Both the position numbers and the translations under genes were made by a program. A stretch of 44,758 nt of DNA from Oligoflexia bacterium (GTDB taxonomy: Bacteria; Bdellovibrionota_B; Oligoflexia; Oligoflexales; JAGOVF01): contig JAUILP010000026.1 in assembly GCA_030432875.1 (NCBI GenBank), forward strand, positions 1 to 44,758, read 5' to 3'. Below are positions 34,868 through 44,264 of this stretch, piece after piece. The notes below the pieces were generated by a model. The model had not been told where the DNA came from and ran no database searches. It saw only the letters and a list, made by a program, of their open reading frames with translations. Numbering within the stretch: position 1 is the stretch's first letter; each line of letters starts with the position of its first letter.

Positions 34868-35530
34868 ATGCTTACTAAGTTTTTGTTTTATCCTTTGATA
34901 AAGTTTTTTTTCGTCTTATCTTCGACAAAACGCCTGAGTATCCTCGTGGGTGCGGTGTTTTTGAGCCTTTCCTTTAAAGTTCCCTCCAATCCTCCCAGCA
35001 AATGGGATAAAGACTCAACATTAAGTCTTAAAGCTGGAGACAGCAGACAAAAGGTTGTTACAACAGTCAAAGGTGAAGTCAGAATCGGCATATCTATAAA
35101 AGAATTTCAAAAACGAACCCAACAAGTCGCAAGTGGGGGAAAAGCGGTTTCTTATGTGGCCGCACCACCACAAACCTTTACCCTACGGGCCATATTAGAG
35201 GAGCGTGAAGAGTTTTATGTCGGGCAGTGGCACATTTTATACGAGCCGATTAGGCATATAAAAGATATTAATGAAAATTTTAGCTGCCGCTTGCAATTTA
35301 GTCGCTTATATGGAGACTACCTCGAACTTGAAGAAACTTTGGGAGAGATGATTTTAACCGGCCAGTTGGTTGGGCAAACAGGGCTTTATGCCATAAAAGG
35401 CACGGCTTTTAAGCGAGTCCGTAACAAAGAAGGCCGCCCTACATTCGATTTTCTTGCTGGTTCAAGCGCATCCGAAGAAGAAATTAAAAAAGAAATTTTA
35501 ACAGCGATTAATGCGACGATTAAAAAATAA
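34868..35530 (+). CDS. Hypothetical exported or membrane protein, 220 aa
   Basis: An N-terminal basic/hydrophobic region (1-40) acts as signal anchor. The rest is a mixed alpha/beta domain with charged strands (EVRIGISIKEFQ, TFTLRAILEEREEFYVG, FSCRLQFSRLYGDYLELEE, GLYAIKGTAFKRVRNKEG) and a short C-terminal helix. GAGGTAGG lies before the ATG. No family recognised. Confidence 0.55.
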   Translation: MLTKFLFYPLIKFFFVLSSTKRLSILVGAVFLSLSFKVPSNPPSKWDKDSTLSLKAGDSRQKVVTTVKGEVRIGISIKEFQKRTQQVASGGKAVSYVAAPPQTFTLRAILEEREEFYVGQWHILYEPIRHIKDINENFSCRLQFSRLYGDYLELEETLGEMILTGQLVGQTGLYAIKGTAFKRVRNKEGRPTFDFLAGSSASEEEIKKEILTAINATIKK

Positions 35531-35581
35531 TTTTCGATTAAACCCGGTAGCGGGATCCTATTAATGATGGTTTTCTTCGCA

Positions 35582-35869
35582 CTACGTTAGGATGCCCACG
35601 GGGATATGGCCCCAAGCGAGCTCTTTTAGCCGTAAAAAAAGCTGCGCCTCATGCTCGTCCTGTGCTGGATAAAGCAGTGAGGTCGCACTGGTTTTAATGG
35701 TATCAATTTCTTCAGGTCCCCATTGGTGGGGTTTATGGGCAACTAAAATCAGGGCGTCACTGGTTTTAAGATATAAAGAAAAATTGGTGATGTTGCCTGA
35801 TTCCAGTAGGCCAACATCAAATAATCTAAACGATCCGATTTCCGCTAATGCGTCAGTCCATCCCTTCAT
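35582..35869 (-). CDS. Hypothetical 95-aa protein
   Basis: The ATG at 35869 has GGGGA upstream; a GTG at 35881 is also open. The protein looks globular (GSFRLFDVGLLESGNITNF, DALILVAHKPHQWG, RLKELAWGHIPVGIL), with no signal peptide. It is convergent with the 220-aa gene. No family recognised. An overlapping plus-strand frame is less convincing. Confidence 0.45.
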   Translation of the reverse strand: MKGWTDALAEIGSFRLFDVGLLESGNITNFSLYLKTSDALILVAHKPHQWGPEEIDTIKTSATSLLYPAQDEHEAQLFLRLKELAWGHIPVGILT

Positions 35870-36096
35870 TGCTTTCCCCACGTATATAAGTCGATTAAGG
35901 TTGCTTTTTAATTTCTCCCCATCGGAAACTTACGGGTGTTATTTAGCGGCAAGGGAAAATAATTTGAAAATATTAGAAAATATGCTGACACGGCTAAAAT
36001 AGAAACATTGGCAGACAATCTATTAATGGCTATATTTGATTTGGATTGTGAGGACGATTCCCTGACTTTCTTTTAGTAAACCAGGAGAAAATCTCA

Positions 36097-39054
36097 GTGT
36101 TTAGAGAGTTTTTAGACAGTATAAGGGAGGAACTTACCTCGGTCGAATGGGCACGTGGCGTCGGTTTTGCAAGAGAGGGGGCGGTTTCTTTTATGGGTTA
36201 TAAAGAAGGAGCTCCTTATTTTCAGTTACGCATTTCGAGTATGGCTGTGACCCCAGAAGTCTCTCTTTGGCCAGACGAAGAAGATTATTACTGCAACTGC
36301 GGATCTGGCCCCGTATGCGCTCATATCGCTGCAGCAGCAATTTACTGGGGGCAAAATGCCAAGAAGCTAAAAAATCAATCAAATCAGTCAATTAAGTCTC
36401 TCACGCGGGCAACTTTGCGGTACAATCTTGTGGAACAGGGATCGTGCTTGCTTTTGGAACGCGTGTTTGTTTTAACTCATGAGATTTTAAAGGTAAAGGG
36501 GAGTTTGGTTCAGTGGTTAGATAAATCACCTCAAAAAAGCTCTTTTTCAGTTTGTCCCGATGATCTCACTCTTGATACACTCCTGATCCGTAAAAAAGAC
36601 TCTGCTCTTAACCGTGCCGATTGGCGGCAAATTTTTTCCCATGCGCCAGCGCTTTCGTTCTTTAGTGGGGAGTCAAAGGTTTTGGTTAGTTGTGAGGAGC
36701 GGGGACTCATTGCCAAGTGTTGGCGTCAAGGTCCACAGTATAATCTTAGCATCGTAGAAGATCCTGAAGTCGAAAAATATTTTCAAGGAGGAGTTTGCAG
36801 GCTACAAAGTGGTGCGTACTGCTTGCGCTCATTTCCTGATTTAGATGATTTTGAAAAAACGCTCGTCGGAACTATTTATCAATTTGGTCATAGAGAAGCC
36901 GCAGAAATTTTTAGCGAGCGTTTTAAATCCCTTGCAAAAAAAATGCCCCTTCAGGATACGACAAAAACCCTGGAAAATTTAATCACCATTTTGCCCCATT
37001 TAAAAATTAAATCTGAATTTGATCCACAGCGCCAAGTTCTTGTTTTGCAGCCAACAATTGTTTATGGTGATCCGCCTATCGCAGAAGTGTATCGCGGTGA
37101 GCTTATTCTCCTCGGCAATCAGATTCCTGCACGAAATTTAGGTGAAGAAAAGACCTTATGTGAAGAGTTTGAAGGCATGGGCCTAAGTTGCGGGGAAAAT
37201 ATTCTGGATGTCGAGCGCGCTTTGTCTTGGCTAGAAAAATATGGGGGTAAAGAATCTTTTGCGGGACCTTTTCCCCCGGATCTTATCTTGCGTACAAAGG
37301 ACCTTGTTCCTGATTTTTCCTTTGATGGTGGTACCTCGCTGTCAGTTAATTTTTCTGGCCAAGATAGTAGTGGTGGCTTTAAGCTAAGCGCATCATCGGT
37401 TTTAAGGGCTTGGGCAAATGGCTCATCATTCATTCGCCTTAATGATTTTGGTTATGCGGCCCTTCCCAAGGCATGGTTAAGTGTTTATGGCGAGCGTCTG
37501 CAGCGAATTTTATCCCTTAGTGATGAAGGTAGAGACTTGAAGTCTGCTACTGCTATCATACCCGAACTCATTTGCTTGAGTGACGATTTCGGTGTCGCCT
37601 TGCCATCGCCATTAGCGACTTTGCGGACGATTATCCAGGAAAATCCTGTTCTGCCACCCTTTGCGCCTCGTGCTCAATTTACCGCAGTTCTTAGGTCTTA
37701 TCAAAATGTAGGAGCTGCCCGACTTAAGTTTCATATGGACCACAATTTAGGGCTATTACTCGCTGATGATATGGGACTGGGAAAAACAGTACAAACAGCT
37801 GCTGTTATTCCTCCTGGATCTTTAATCATTGTGCCTAGGAGCCTTCTAGAAAACTGGCAGCGCGAACTTAACACTCTAAGGCCAGATTTAACGGTCTATA
37901 TATATCACGGCGATAAAAGAAAGCTTTCTCACGAAGATGATGTCGTGCTTACCACCTACGGAATTGTGAAGAGAGATAATGAAGTCTTTATAAAAAGGAC
38001 CTGGCCGTTAATTGTGGCGGATGAAGCCAGAGAATTTAAGAATCCTGAAAGCCAGGCGGCAAAGATAATGTTCCAGCTTCAAGGTTCGGCAAAGTTTGCT
38101 TTAACTGGAACCCCGATTGAAAATAACCTCAGTGAACTTTGGAGCATTATGAATTTTGTTGCTCCGGGACTCTTGGGGACAAGAGATGTGTTTCATGAGC
38201 TTTACAGCAAAGGAGACATGCATAAGCAAATTTCCAGTGCTCAGGAAGTGCGCCGCCTTATAAAGCCTTTTATTTTACGCCGAAAGAAAAAAGATGTTTT
38301 GACGGAACTGCCAGAAAAAATAGAAAAAAATATTTATTTTGATCTAGATCCAGAGTCACAACTCACTTACAACGCCCTCCTCGCCTCGCGACTACCCCAA
38401 GTAAAAGAGATGTTAAAAAAAGGCGGGGGATATTTTGAAGCTCTGCAGCTAATTCTCAGGCTGCGCCAGTTATGCTGCCATCCTGGACTGGTTGACCCTG
38501 AGCATCTTGCAAAAAAATCAGAAAAAATAAGCTTACTTGTAAACTGGCTTGAAAACTCGATAGCGGGAGGTCACAAAGCCTTGGTTTTTTCACAGTGGAC
38601 AGGTTTTTTAGATCTTATTGAGCCTTCTCTAAGGGAAGCAGGAATAACCTTTTTGCGTTTAGATGGTGCGACGCAAAATCGCGGTGACGTGGTAGACCGC
38701 TTTCAAAATAAAGGTGAGGCCGATGTATTTTTGCTATCTCTTAAGGCGGGAGGTATTGGCCTTAATCTCACTGCGGCTGATCATGTTTATATTCTTGACC
38801 CATGGTGGAATCCAGCCATAGAGGATCAAGCTGCTGATAGAGCTCATCGATTTGGCCAGGATCGGTCGGTTATGGTGATGCGTCTTATTGCCTCAGGCAC
38901 GATAGAAGAAAAAATACTTTCTTTGCAGGCAACAAAACGGGCTCTTTATGAAGAGGTTCTTGACCGTGATGACACCACAGGGAATGAAGTAAATATGCGG
39001 CAAAATACCCATGTAGACGATTTGCTCACATTATTTGACGAAATTTTAATTTAG
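36097..39054 (+). CDS. SNF2-family helicase with N-terminal SWIM finger
   Basis: 985 aa. GTG start with AGGAG about nine bases ahead. SWIM zinc finger CNCGSGPVCAH (C66, C68, C74, H76). The middle (100-530) is the less conserved bacterial SNF2 spacer. Walker A ADDMGLGKT (556-564), DEAR box (642-645, normally DEAQ or DEAH), ALTGTPIENNLSELW, and helicase C with LVFSQWTGFLDL, LSLKAGGIGLNLTAADHV and DRAHRFGQ arginine finger. The stretch between Walker A and IIVPRSLLENWQ is shorter than usual. Such proteins translocate on DNA and remodel protein-DNA complexes; in bacteria their targets are mostly unknown. Confidence 0.9.
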   Translation: MFREFLDSIREELTSVEWARGVGFAREGAVSFMGYKEGAPYFQLRISSMAVTPEVSLWPDEEDYYCNCGSGPVCAHIAAAAIYWGQNAKKLKNQSNQSIKSLTRATLRYNLVEQGSCLLLERVFVLTHEILKVKGSLVQWLDKSPQKSSFSVCPDDLTLDTLLIRKKDSALNRADWRQIFSHAPALSFFSGESKVLVSCEERGLIAKCWRQGPQYNLSIVEDPEVEKYFQGGVCRLQSGAYCLRSFPDLDDFEKTLVGTIYQFGHREAAEIFSERFKSLAKKMPLQDTTKTLENLITILPHLKIKSEFDPQRQVLVLQPTIVYGDPPIAEVYRGELILLGNQIPARNLGEEKTLCEEFEGMGLSCGENILDVERALSWLEKYGGKESFAGPFPPDLILRTKDLVPDFSFDGGTSLSVNFSGQDSSGGFKLSASSVLRAWANGSSFIRLNDFGYAALPKAWLSVYGERLQRILSLSDEGRDLKSATAIIPELICLSDDFGVALPSPLATLRTIIQENPVLPPFAPRAQFTAVLRSYQNVGAARLKFHMDHNLGLLLADDMGLGKTVQTAAVIPPGSLIIVPRSLLENWQRELNTLRPDLTVYIYHGDKRKLSHEDDVVLTTYGIVKRDNEVFIKRTWPLIVADEAREFKNPESQAAKIMFQLQGSAKFALTGTPIENNLSELWSIMNFVAPGLLGTRDVFHELYSKGDMHKQISSAQEVRRLIKPFILRRKKKDVLTELPEKIEKNIYFDLDPESQLTYNALLASRLPQVKEMLKKGGGYFEALQLILRLRQLCCHPGLVDPEHLAKKSEKISLLVNWLENSIAGGHKALVFSQWTGFLDLIEPSLREAGITFLRLDGATQNRGDVVDRFQNKGEADVFLLSLKAGGIGLNLTAADHVYILDPWWNPAIEDQAADRAHRFGQDRSVMVMRLIASGTIEEKILSLQATKRALYEEVLDRDDTTGNEVNMRQNTHVDDLLTLFDEILI

Positions 39055-39135
39055 AGTCTCGATGGCCTAGCCCACCATGCCCTAAAAGAAATTTAATAAT
39101 AATCAGAATAGGTACGGAATAACTTTATGTTTGAC

Positions 39136-39166
39136 TCTAGAAAGAGTAGATTTGTCGAGTTCTAGA
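39136..39166. repeat. Inverted repeat upstream of hflX
   Basis: TCTAGAA (39136-39142) and TTCTAGA (39160-39166) are exact reverse complements 17 bases apart, about 80 bases ahead of the hflX ATG. It could be an operator or a leader hairpin. Confidence 0.45.
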
Positions 39167-39247
39167 TTTGCAGAAGAGTTGAGCGCGTTAGGGACTAGTA
39201 TGTGGTCTTTTTAAGAGAAAAAAAATATTTAGGTGGGGTTTGGGTAT

Positions 39248-40606
39248 ATGGCTATAGATTTACTGACAAAAAAAAATATTAAGGCAGTGCTGGCGGGTCT
39301 TCAGCACGCTGGGGTCTCCGATTTTGAGCATGAATCATCGATGAATGAATTGGAGCGTCTTGTCAAAACTTTAGGTTTTGTCACCTTGGCGAGGGTTTCG
39401 CAAAAGAGAAAAACGCCAGCTCCTTCATCAGTTTTTGGTAAAGGCAAACTTAAAGAACTCGCAAAATGGACAGGGGGCTCAGGTGTCGTCCACGGCTTTA
39501 GAAAAAACCCAGAAATTGATGATAGTGAAACAGAAGATGAGGATATCCTGGAAGAGGATTCCACTACCAACCCCGAAAATGAGTTGGCAGAGATCGTCAT
39601 TGTTGATAGGGAGTTATCGCCAAAGCAGCTGAGTAATTTAGAGCAGGCTACGGGTGTTGAAGTTCTGGACCGTACGGGAGTTATTCTAGAGATTTTTAGC
39701 CGCCATGCACAAAGCCGTGAAGCACGTTTGCAGGTAGAAATCGCCAAGTTAGCCTATTTGGCCCCGCGTTTGCGGGCGTCCCACTTGGGTAGCGACCGCC
39801 AGGGCGGAGGTATTGGGGCTAAAGGCGCTGGGGAATCAGCTTACGAGCTTGATAGCAGGCGTATCAGGGACCGTATTGCGGAACTTAGAGTTCAACTCAA
39901 AGCGATCCGTACGGAACAAATCACGCGGAGGTCCCAAAGAAAAGAGGTGCCATCAGTCGCATTGATTGGTTACACAAATGCGGGTAAATCTTCTTTGATG
40001 CGTCAATTAACCACGACAAATATCGAGGGTGAAGATAAACTGTTTGCTACCCTTGATACCACCGTGCGCATTTTGCAGCCTGAAACAACCCCGAAAATAC
40101 TCATATCTGATACGGTTGGTTTTATTAAGAAACTGCCACATGATCTCGTTGCATCATTTCGCTCCACTTTGGACGAAGCTCAAGCAGCTTCCTTGCAGTT
40201 ATTTGTGATTGATGGCTCTGATCCCAATTTTCGTTCACAGCTCGAAGTTGCCCGCGAAGTTATCAAAGAAATTGGTGCTCAGGATAGGCCGCACCGCTTA
40301 GTCATCAATAAGATCGACTTGGTAGACGATAGCGATTTGGTGCAGATCAGGAGTGAATTCCCTGAGGCTATTTTTATTTCAGCGCGAGATCCAGGTGATA
40401 TTGAAAAGGTCCGCGAGGAAATATTATCTTTTTTTGAGCAAGATATGAGCGATGCTGAAGTCCATGTCCCTTTTACTGAAGGTCATCTGCTCGCTAAAAT
40501 AAGAGCGCGAGCGCGAATCCTACAAGAATCTCACGACGAAAGCGGTACGCTACTAAAAATTAGAGCAAATAAAGTTGTTATTGCGTGGATTCAGAATCTT
40601 TTTTAA
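39248..40606 (+). CDS. hflX: Ribosome-associated GTPase HflX
   Basis: About 452 aa. The ATG at 39248 is preceded by AGGTGGGG; an upstream GTG at 39233 lacks a ribosome site. HflX N-terminal domain (GKGKLKEL, ELSPKQLSNLEQATGVEVLDRTGVIL in parts), the glycine-rich GSDRQGGGIGAKGAGESAYELD, then the G domain: G1 GYTNAGKSS, G3 DTVGFIKKLP, G4 NKID. HflX splits or rescues stalled ribosomes in stress. Odd: an acidic insert of about 25 residues (IDDSETEDEDILEEDSTT) in the N-domain. Its stop codon overlaps that of the convergent PilZ gene. Confidence 0.93.
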   Translation: MAIDLLTKKNIKAVLAGLQHAGVSDFEHESSMNELERLVKTLGFVTLARVSQKRKTPAPSSVFGKGKLKELAKWTGGSGVVHGFRKNPEIDDSETEDEDILEEDSTTNPENELAEIVIVDRELSPKQLSNLEQATGVEVLDRTGVILEIFSRHAQSREARLQVEIAKLAYLAPRLRASHLGSDRQGGGIGAKGAGESAYELDSRRIRDRIAELRVQLKAIRTEQITRRSQRKEVPSVALIGYTNAGKSSLMRQLTTTNIEGEDKLFATLDTTVRILQPETTPKILISDTVGFIKKLPHDLVASFRSTLDEAQAASLQLFVIDGSDPNFRSQLEVAREVIKEIGAQDRPHRLVINKIDLVDDSDLVQIRSEFPEAIFISARDPGDIEKVREEILSFFEQDMSDAEVHVPFTEGHLLAKIRARARILQESHDESGTLLKIRANKVVIAWIQNLF

Positions 40607-40938
40607 GGGAGAGTGTTTGGGAAGTTTTTAATCAGGAAACGTTGCTCTGCCATGATTTTTTTCAGCGGAATGCCTTCATCAAGTTCAAGTATGACAAAAG
40701 AGCCTTCAGTGCGAAGGACCGTGCCTTTTATATTATATTTTTCACCATCATGAAACGTAACATTGCCCTTGAAATCAGTTCCGTTTATAAAAAGATTTTC
40801 TCCCTGCATTTCAAACTTCAACCCTTGCTCAGAAATATCAAAGACAAAAAATTTCCCCAAGGAGCAGCTCAACTGCGGACGCAAGGTAACCGGATAGGGA
40901 ATGCGGTAGTGGGAACGGGTATTGGGTGAAGAGCTCAT
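40603..40938 (-). CDS. PilZ-domain protein (c-di-GMP receptor)
   Basis: About 111 aa from the ATG at 40938; a TTG at 40962 would add eight residues. PilZ signature: RSHYR (R-x3-R) followed by D-I-S-E-Q-G (D-x-S-x-x-G) about 22 residues on, then strands (VTFHDGEKYNIKGTVLR, FVILELDEG). These are the c-di-GMP-binding residues. A single-domain PilZ protein can tie second-messenger level to motility or surface traits. The stop codon shares TTAA with hflX (four-base overlap). Confidence 0.85.
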   Translation of the reverse strand: MSSSPNTRSHYRIPYPVTLRPQLSCSLGKFFVFDISEQGLKFEMQGENLFINGTDFKGNVTFHDGEKYNIKGTVLRTEGSFVILELDEGIPLKKIMAEQRFLIKNFPNTLP

Positions 40939-41001
40939 AATTTTTTTTAACGTATGACTCAAGGTTTATAAAAAACGAGGTACTGTCTGTTGGCAGCTTG
41001 T

Positions 41002-43026
41002 TTAGGCATAATTAGCTCCAGCATCGATGTTCCTACTGTTCCAAATTTTTGGCTGTTGATTCCAAACGTAAGATCTTCCCCAGCTCGAGCGAGATAGCTC
41101 TTCTACGGTGAGAATTTCCTCTTTGGGTACCAATTCCTTTAAATGATTATTTTCGATGAGAGTATAATGAAAGGCATAAATTCTCGCTGCAAATTGGTGA
41201 AATGGGAGCGAACATTCTCCGTGAGCTTCGCCGTGACCATGGACGGAAGGTAAAATGCCTTGACCCCAATTTTGACGCCCCTCGTTATTGGGGTTATGAA
41301 AATACAGCCTGAGTTCTCCAGTTTCATCGTAGTCACTTCGTAGCAGTGAAATAGCATGAAAGCCGACAAAATCTCCTTTTGCCGAAGTTAAATAAATTCC
41401 CACCGGAACGGGGAAAACAATTTTTTGATTGCCATTATATTTTAGGTGAAAGCTAGCATAAAACGTTCGTAAAAAACCATGGTAGTCTAAAATAGTATTG
41501 GAAAGGTAATCATATGCTGACGCAAATCCTATTTGAATCCATCCCCCATAAAGAGCGGGATTAACCCATTTGTGTGGGTCTTCACTCCGGCCCATACATC
41601 TCTTCATCATTTCACTATATATTTTGTCCAAATGAGGTACGAGCACAATTGATACGGCATCTAAATTATAGTCTAGCTGATCAACTAGGCCTTTATCGAG
41701 ATGCGTAGAATCTATTTCTTGGTTTTCAAATCTAAAAATCAGTTTATTTTGTGTCGCGGCACTAATAATGAAATTTATTAGCCTGGCAGGAGCATGTTGA
41801 CTCCACATACTAATAGCCCTAGCAGATTGACAGGTAGGGTTATTGCCTTGCCCTACTCCTAAGGGTTGACCTAAAACACGAAACGTCGCACCAATTAATC
41901 TCTGAAGCGCGGTGACTTTTTTAATTTTAAGGGGAATCGATTTTAGGATACGATTTTCAACTTCTTCATGGATTTTAATGTGCCTCAAATTTTCAAATGC
42001 CATCCGCACAGTATTGTCCGAGAATAAAGTCCTATTGATCATAGAAGAAAGGCCGTATATAGATTGGCAGTTATACTCGCTTATATTTTCCTGTATCAAA
42101 GTAATATAGAGCTTCTTGTGTTTTTCCCATTCGGCGATTCCCGACTCAGTTAAAGCTAAGCATGAGGGAACTAACGATTTGCTTTTTTTAGTTAAGTGCA
42201 GAAGCAGTAAAGCATGGTGCTGACTCACTAACCCCGTCATTTCCATGTAGTTACCCATGTAGGCAGCTTCTTTTTGCAAGGTACTCCTTGAGGCCTTGTT
42301 CAAAAACGATGCATAATCATTCAGCTCAGGATGCTTTTGGGCTCCTTCGGAAGGTGCCTTAATAGATCTTAAATAAGTAGAAAGTATCTTCCCGCTTTCC
42401 GATGTAAAATCAAGCCCAATTTCACGACTTATCAGCGCGAGCAGTTCACGGACTCTTTTTGTAACGACGGATCTTTGGATACATATGAGCTCAATCTCTT
42501 CTGCCAGCATGTCTTGAATATCTTTTATTTTAACTTTGCTCAAAATAAAAGTAAAAAGTAAATAAGCTTTTTGTAACTCTTTCTTATTCATACGAACACG
42601 TGACTCTTCACTTGGCTCATTGAGGGCAAATTCAAGATTTAAAATGAGGACTTTGGTAATGTACTCTAAAGCATCGTTTTTAGACACCGATTCATAAGGA
42701 TCTAAGCTATTGGCATAAGCTAGCATGCGAAGTTCGCTCAGGAGCTCAACAGTCGCTGTAGGGTGACCAAATTGAAGTGTCCCCTTTACTAAAGAGGGCA
42801 CAAGCTTGTTAGCATCGCTCCAGGCAGTACCGATAAACAGCCCCGCTTTCTCGATGTCGAGTATGTTTTGATATAAGTATTTTAGTCCAACTTTGGTACT
42901 GGCTAAATCATCTGCAGCATTGACGAGGTCTTTTATTTTTTCTTTGCGACTGAGGCCTAATGAGTCACGAAAAGCCTCAAGAGCTAGATCAAAAATTTTG
43001 AATTGAACGGGTTTTTCAGCGACCAT
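41002..43026 (-). CDS. Large unknown protein with Cys/His/Asn protease-like signature
   Basis: 674 aa, no signal peptide. Residues 1-380 are all-helical with little recognisable content. Residues 390-625 hold strongly conserved-looking motifs: GVGQGNNPTCQSARAISMW with C399, GWIQIGFASAYDYL, PVPVGIYL, DFVGFHAISL with H557, and LYFHNPNNEGRQNWGQG with N578 and N581, followed by GHGEAHGECSLPFHQFAARI. Cys, His and Asn in that order fit a papain-like or transglutaminase-like active site, acting as peptidase, amidase or acyltransferase. I do not know the family. It starts 17 bases after the ATP-grasp gene, so it shares that operon. Confidence 0.65.
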   Translation of the reverse strand: MVAEKPVQFKIFDLALEAFRDSLGLSRKEKIKDLVNAADDLASTKVGLKYLYQNILDIEKAGLFIGTAWSDANKLVPSLVKGTLQFGHPTATVELLSELRMLAYANSLDPYESVSKNDALEYITKVLILNLEFALNEPSEESRVRMNKKELQKAYLLFTFILSKVKIKDIQDMLAEEIELICIQRSVVTKRVRELLALISREIGLDFTSESGKILSTYLRSIKAPSEGAQKHPELNDYASFLNKASRSTLQKEAAYMGNYMEMTGLVSQHHALLLLHLTKKSKSLVPSCLALTESGIAEWEKHKKLYITLIQENISEYNCQSIYGLSSMINRTLFSDNTVRMAFENLRHIKIHEEVENRILKSIPLKIKKVTALQRLIGATFRVLGQPLGVGQGNNPTCQSARAISMWSQHAPARLINFIISAATQNKLIFRFENQEIDSTHLDKGLVDQLDYNLDAVSIVLVPHLDKIYSEMMKRCMGRSEDPHKWVNPALYGGWIQIGFASAYDYLSNTILDYHGFLRTFYASFHLKYNGNQKIVFPVPVGIYLTSAKGDFVGFHAISLLRSDYDETGELRLYFHNPNNEGRQNWGQGILPSVHGHGEAHGECSLPFHQFAARIYAFHYTLIENNHLKELVPKEEILTVEELSRSSWGRSYVWNQQPKIWNSRNIDAGANYA

Positions 43027-43043
43027 AAAATTAGAAATTTCTC

Positions 43044-44264
43044 TTACTTATAAAAATTAAATTTTTCATATTCTAAAAGGATTTCCGTCATTCTATCGGG
43101 ATCTTCACCCTTGAAATTTATAGTGCCAAAATGATTCCCATATCCTGATCGGTCGCTGATTTTTTGACCACTAAGGGGAGGTATGAGGTTATGCTCTAAG
43201 AAATAAGGATCTTCTGTAACGGTTTGGGGAACTTCGAGTGACGAAATTACGCTAGCCTTAGGATAGACCATAATATTTCCAAAATACTCTTTTGGTTTAT
43301 AACTCTTAGACGGGAAAGCTTTAGCGAGTTCTTTTTCCGAAATACTCGGATCGTGACATAAAACAAATGCAAGGAATGCATCAAAATTATAAGCTTTGCT
43401 GCAAAGTTCCAGAATATGTCCGCCCGGAATTCTACAGGCAACTTCACCAAAACTGAGTTCATCCTTTTCCGTGAGGAACCATTCGGGGTGAATCATTCCA
43501 TATTCAATGCCAAAGATTTCTACCAATTTTTCAACTTGTTTTAAAATATGTTTGCGCTTTTTCCTTAATTCATGTCCTTCTGGAGAAAAATTTGAATATC
43601 CGAGCCTGACATATTCTGTAATATTTAAAAATTGAACTTTTCCTTTGTGAATAAATGCTTCGCAGGAAAATTCTTTTCCGGGAAGATGGCTTTCTGCCAG
43701 GCAAGGAAAATCAGAATCACTGACTAATGTTTCTATGTCGTGCTGGGTACGAATAAATTTATGCCCTACTGAACCTGCTGATGCGAGAGGTTTTAAATGA
43801 ATGGCAAAGTCTTCTTCTCCCTCAAGCCTTAAATTTGCTTGATTTAATCTATTCATAAAGGTCAATACTTGTTCTTTATTATAAACCTCTTCAAAAAGTC
43901 CCACTCGCAAGCCTCCGATTAAGGCTTTTCTTTTCATCATCGTTTTATTTCTAAACAAAAAAGCCCTGTTGAGCACACGCTGATCATCTCGATAAAACGC
44001 ATTCAACGCTCCCGCCCATTCCACGGTTTCTTCATATAGGGGAACGGCTACATCCACATCAAAGGGTTTAAGTTTTTCTAAGAGATCCAAAGCATTGGTT
44101 TGATCACTCCACTCATTAAGCGGATATGGTATAAAAGGAATGTCATTTTCTTTCGCATAAGTCTCAAAATCATCAAAAGATACGACTACGTAAGGATAGC
44201 CAGATTTTTTCATACTTTCAATAACGGGCAAACTCCACCCAATAAGTCCAAAACATTTTGCCAT
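43044..44264 (-). CDS. ATP-grasp ligase
   Basis: 406 aa. Typical ATP-grasp layout: N-terminal pre-grasp fold (FGLIGWSLPVIESMKKSGY; VDVAVPLYEETVEWAG), nucleotide-binding Lys in AIHLKP (K158), Gly-rich loop SAGSVGHKF (162-170), hinge ESHLPGKEFSCEAFI, and the metal-binding late part GMIHPEWFLTEKDELSFGEVACRIPGG (256-282, in parts; E261, E274, R278). It resembles the carboxylate-amine ligases that make dipeptides or amides (BacD/carnosine-synthase-like). AAGGAG precedes the ATG. The next gene encodes the Cys/His/Asn protein, so a joint ligation and cleavage or transfer reaction is likely. Substrate unknown. Confidence 0.88.
   Translation of the reverse strand: MAKCFGLIGWSLPVIESMKKSGYPYVVVSFDDFETYAKENDIPFIPYPLNEWSDQTNALDLLEKLKPFDVDVAVPLYEETVEWAGALNAFYRDDQRVLNRAFLFRNKTMMKRKALIGGLRVGLFEEVYNKEQVLTFMNRLNQANLRLEGEEDFAIHLKPLASAGSVGHKFIRTQHDIETLVSDSDFPCLAESHLPGKEFSCEAFIHKGKVQFLNITEYVRLGYSNFSPEGHELRKKRKHILKQVEKLVEIFGIEYGMIHPEWFLTEKDELSFGEVACRIPGGHILELCSKAYNFDAFLAFVLCHDPSISEKELAKAFPSKSYKPKEYFGNIMVYPKASVISSLEVPQTVTEDPYFLEHNLIPPLSGQKISDRSGYGNHFGTINFKGEDPDRMTEILLEYEKFNFYK

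Noticed and set aside
35697-36002. Plus-strand open frame of 101 codons
   Set aside because: It overlaps the opposite-strand 95-aa ORF, which has a better ribosome site and more protein-like composition.
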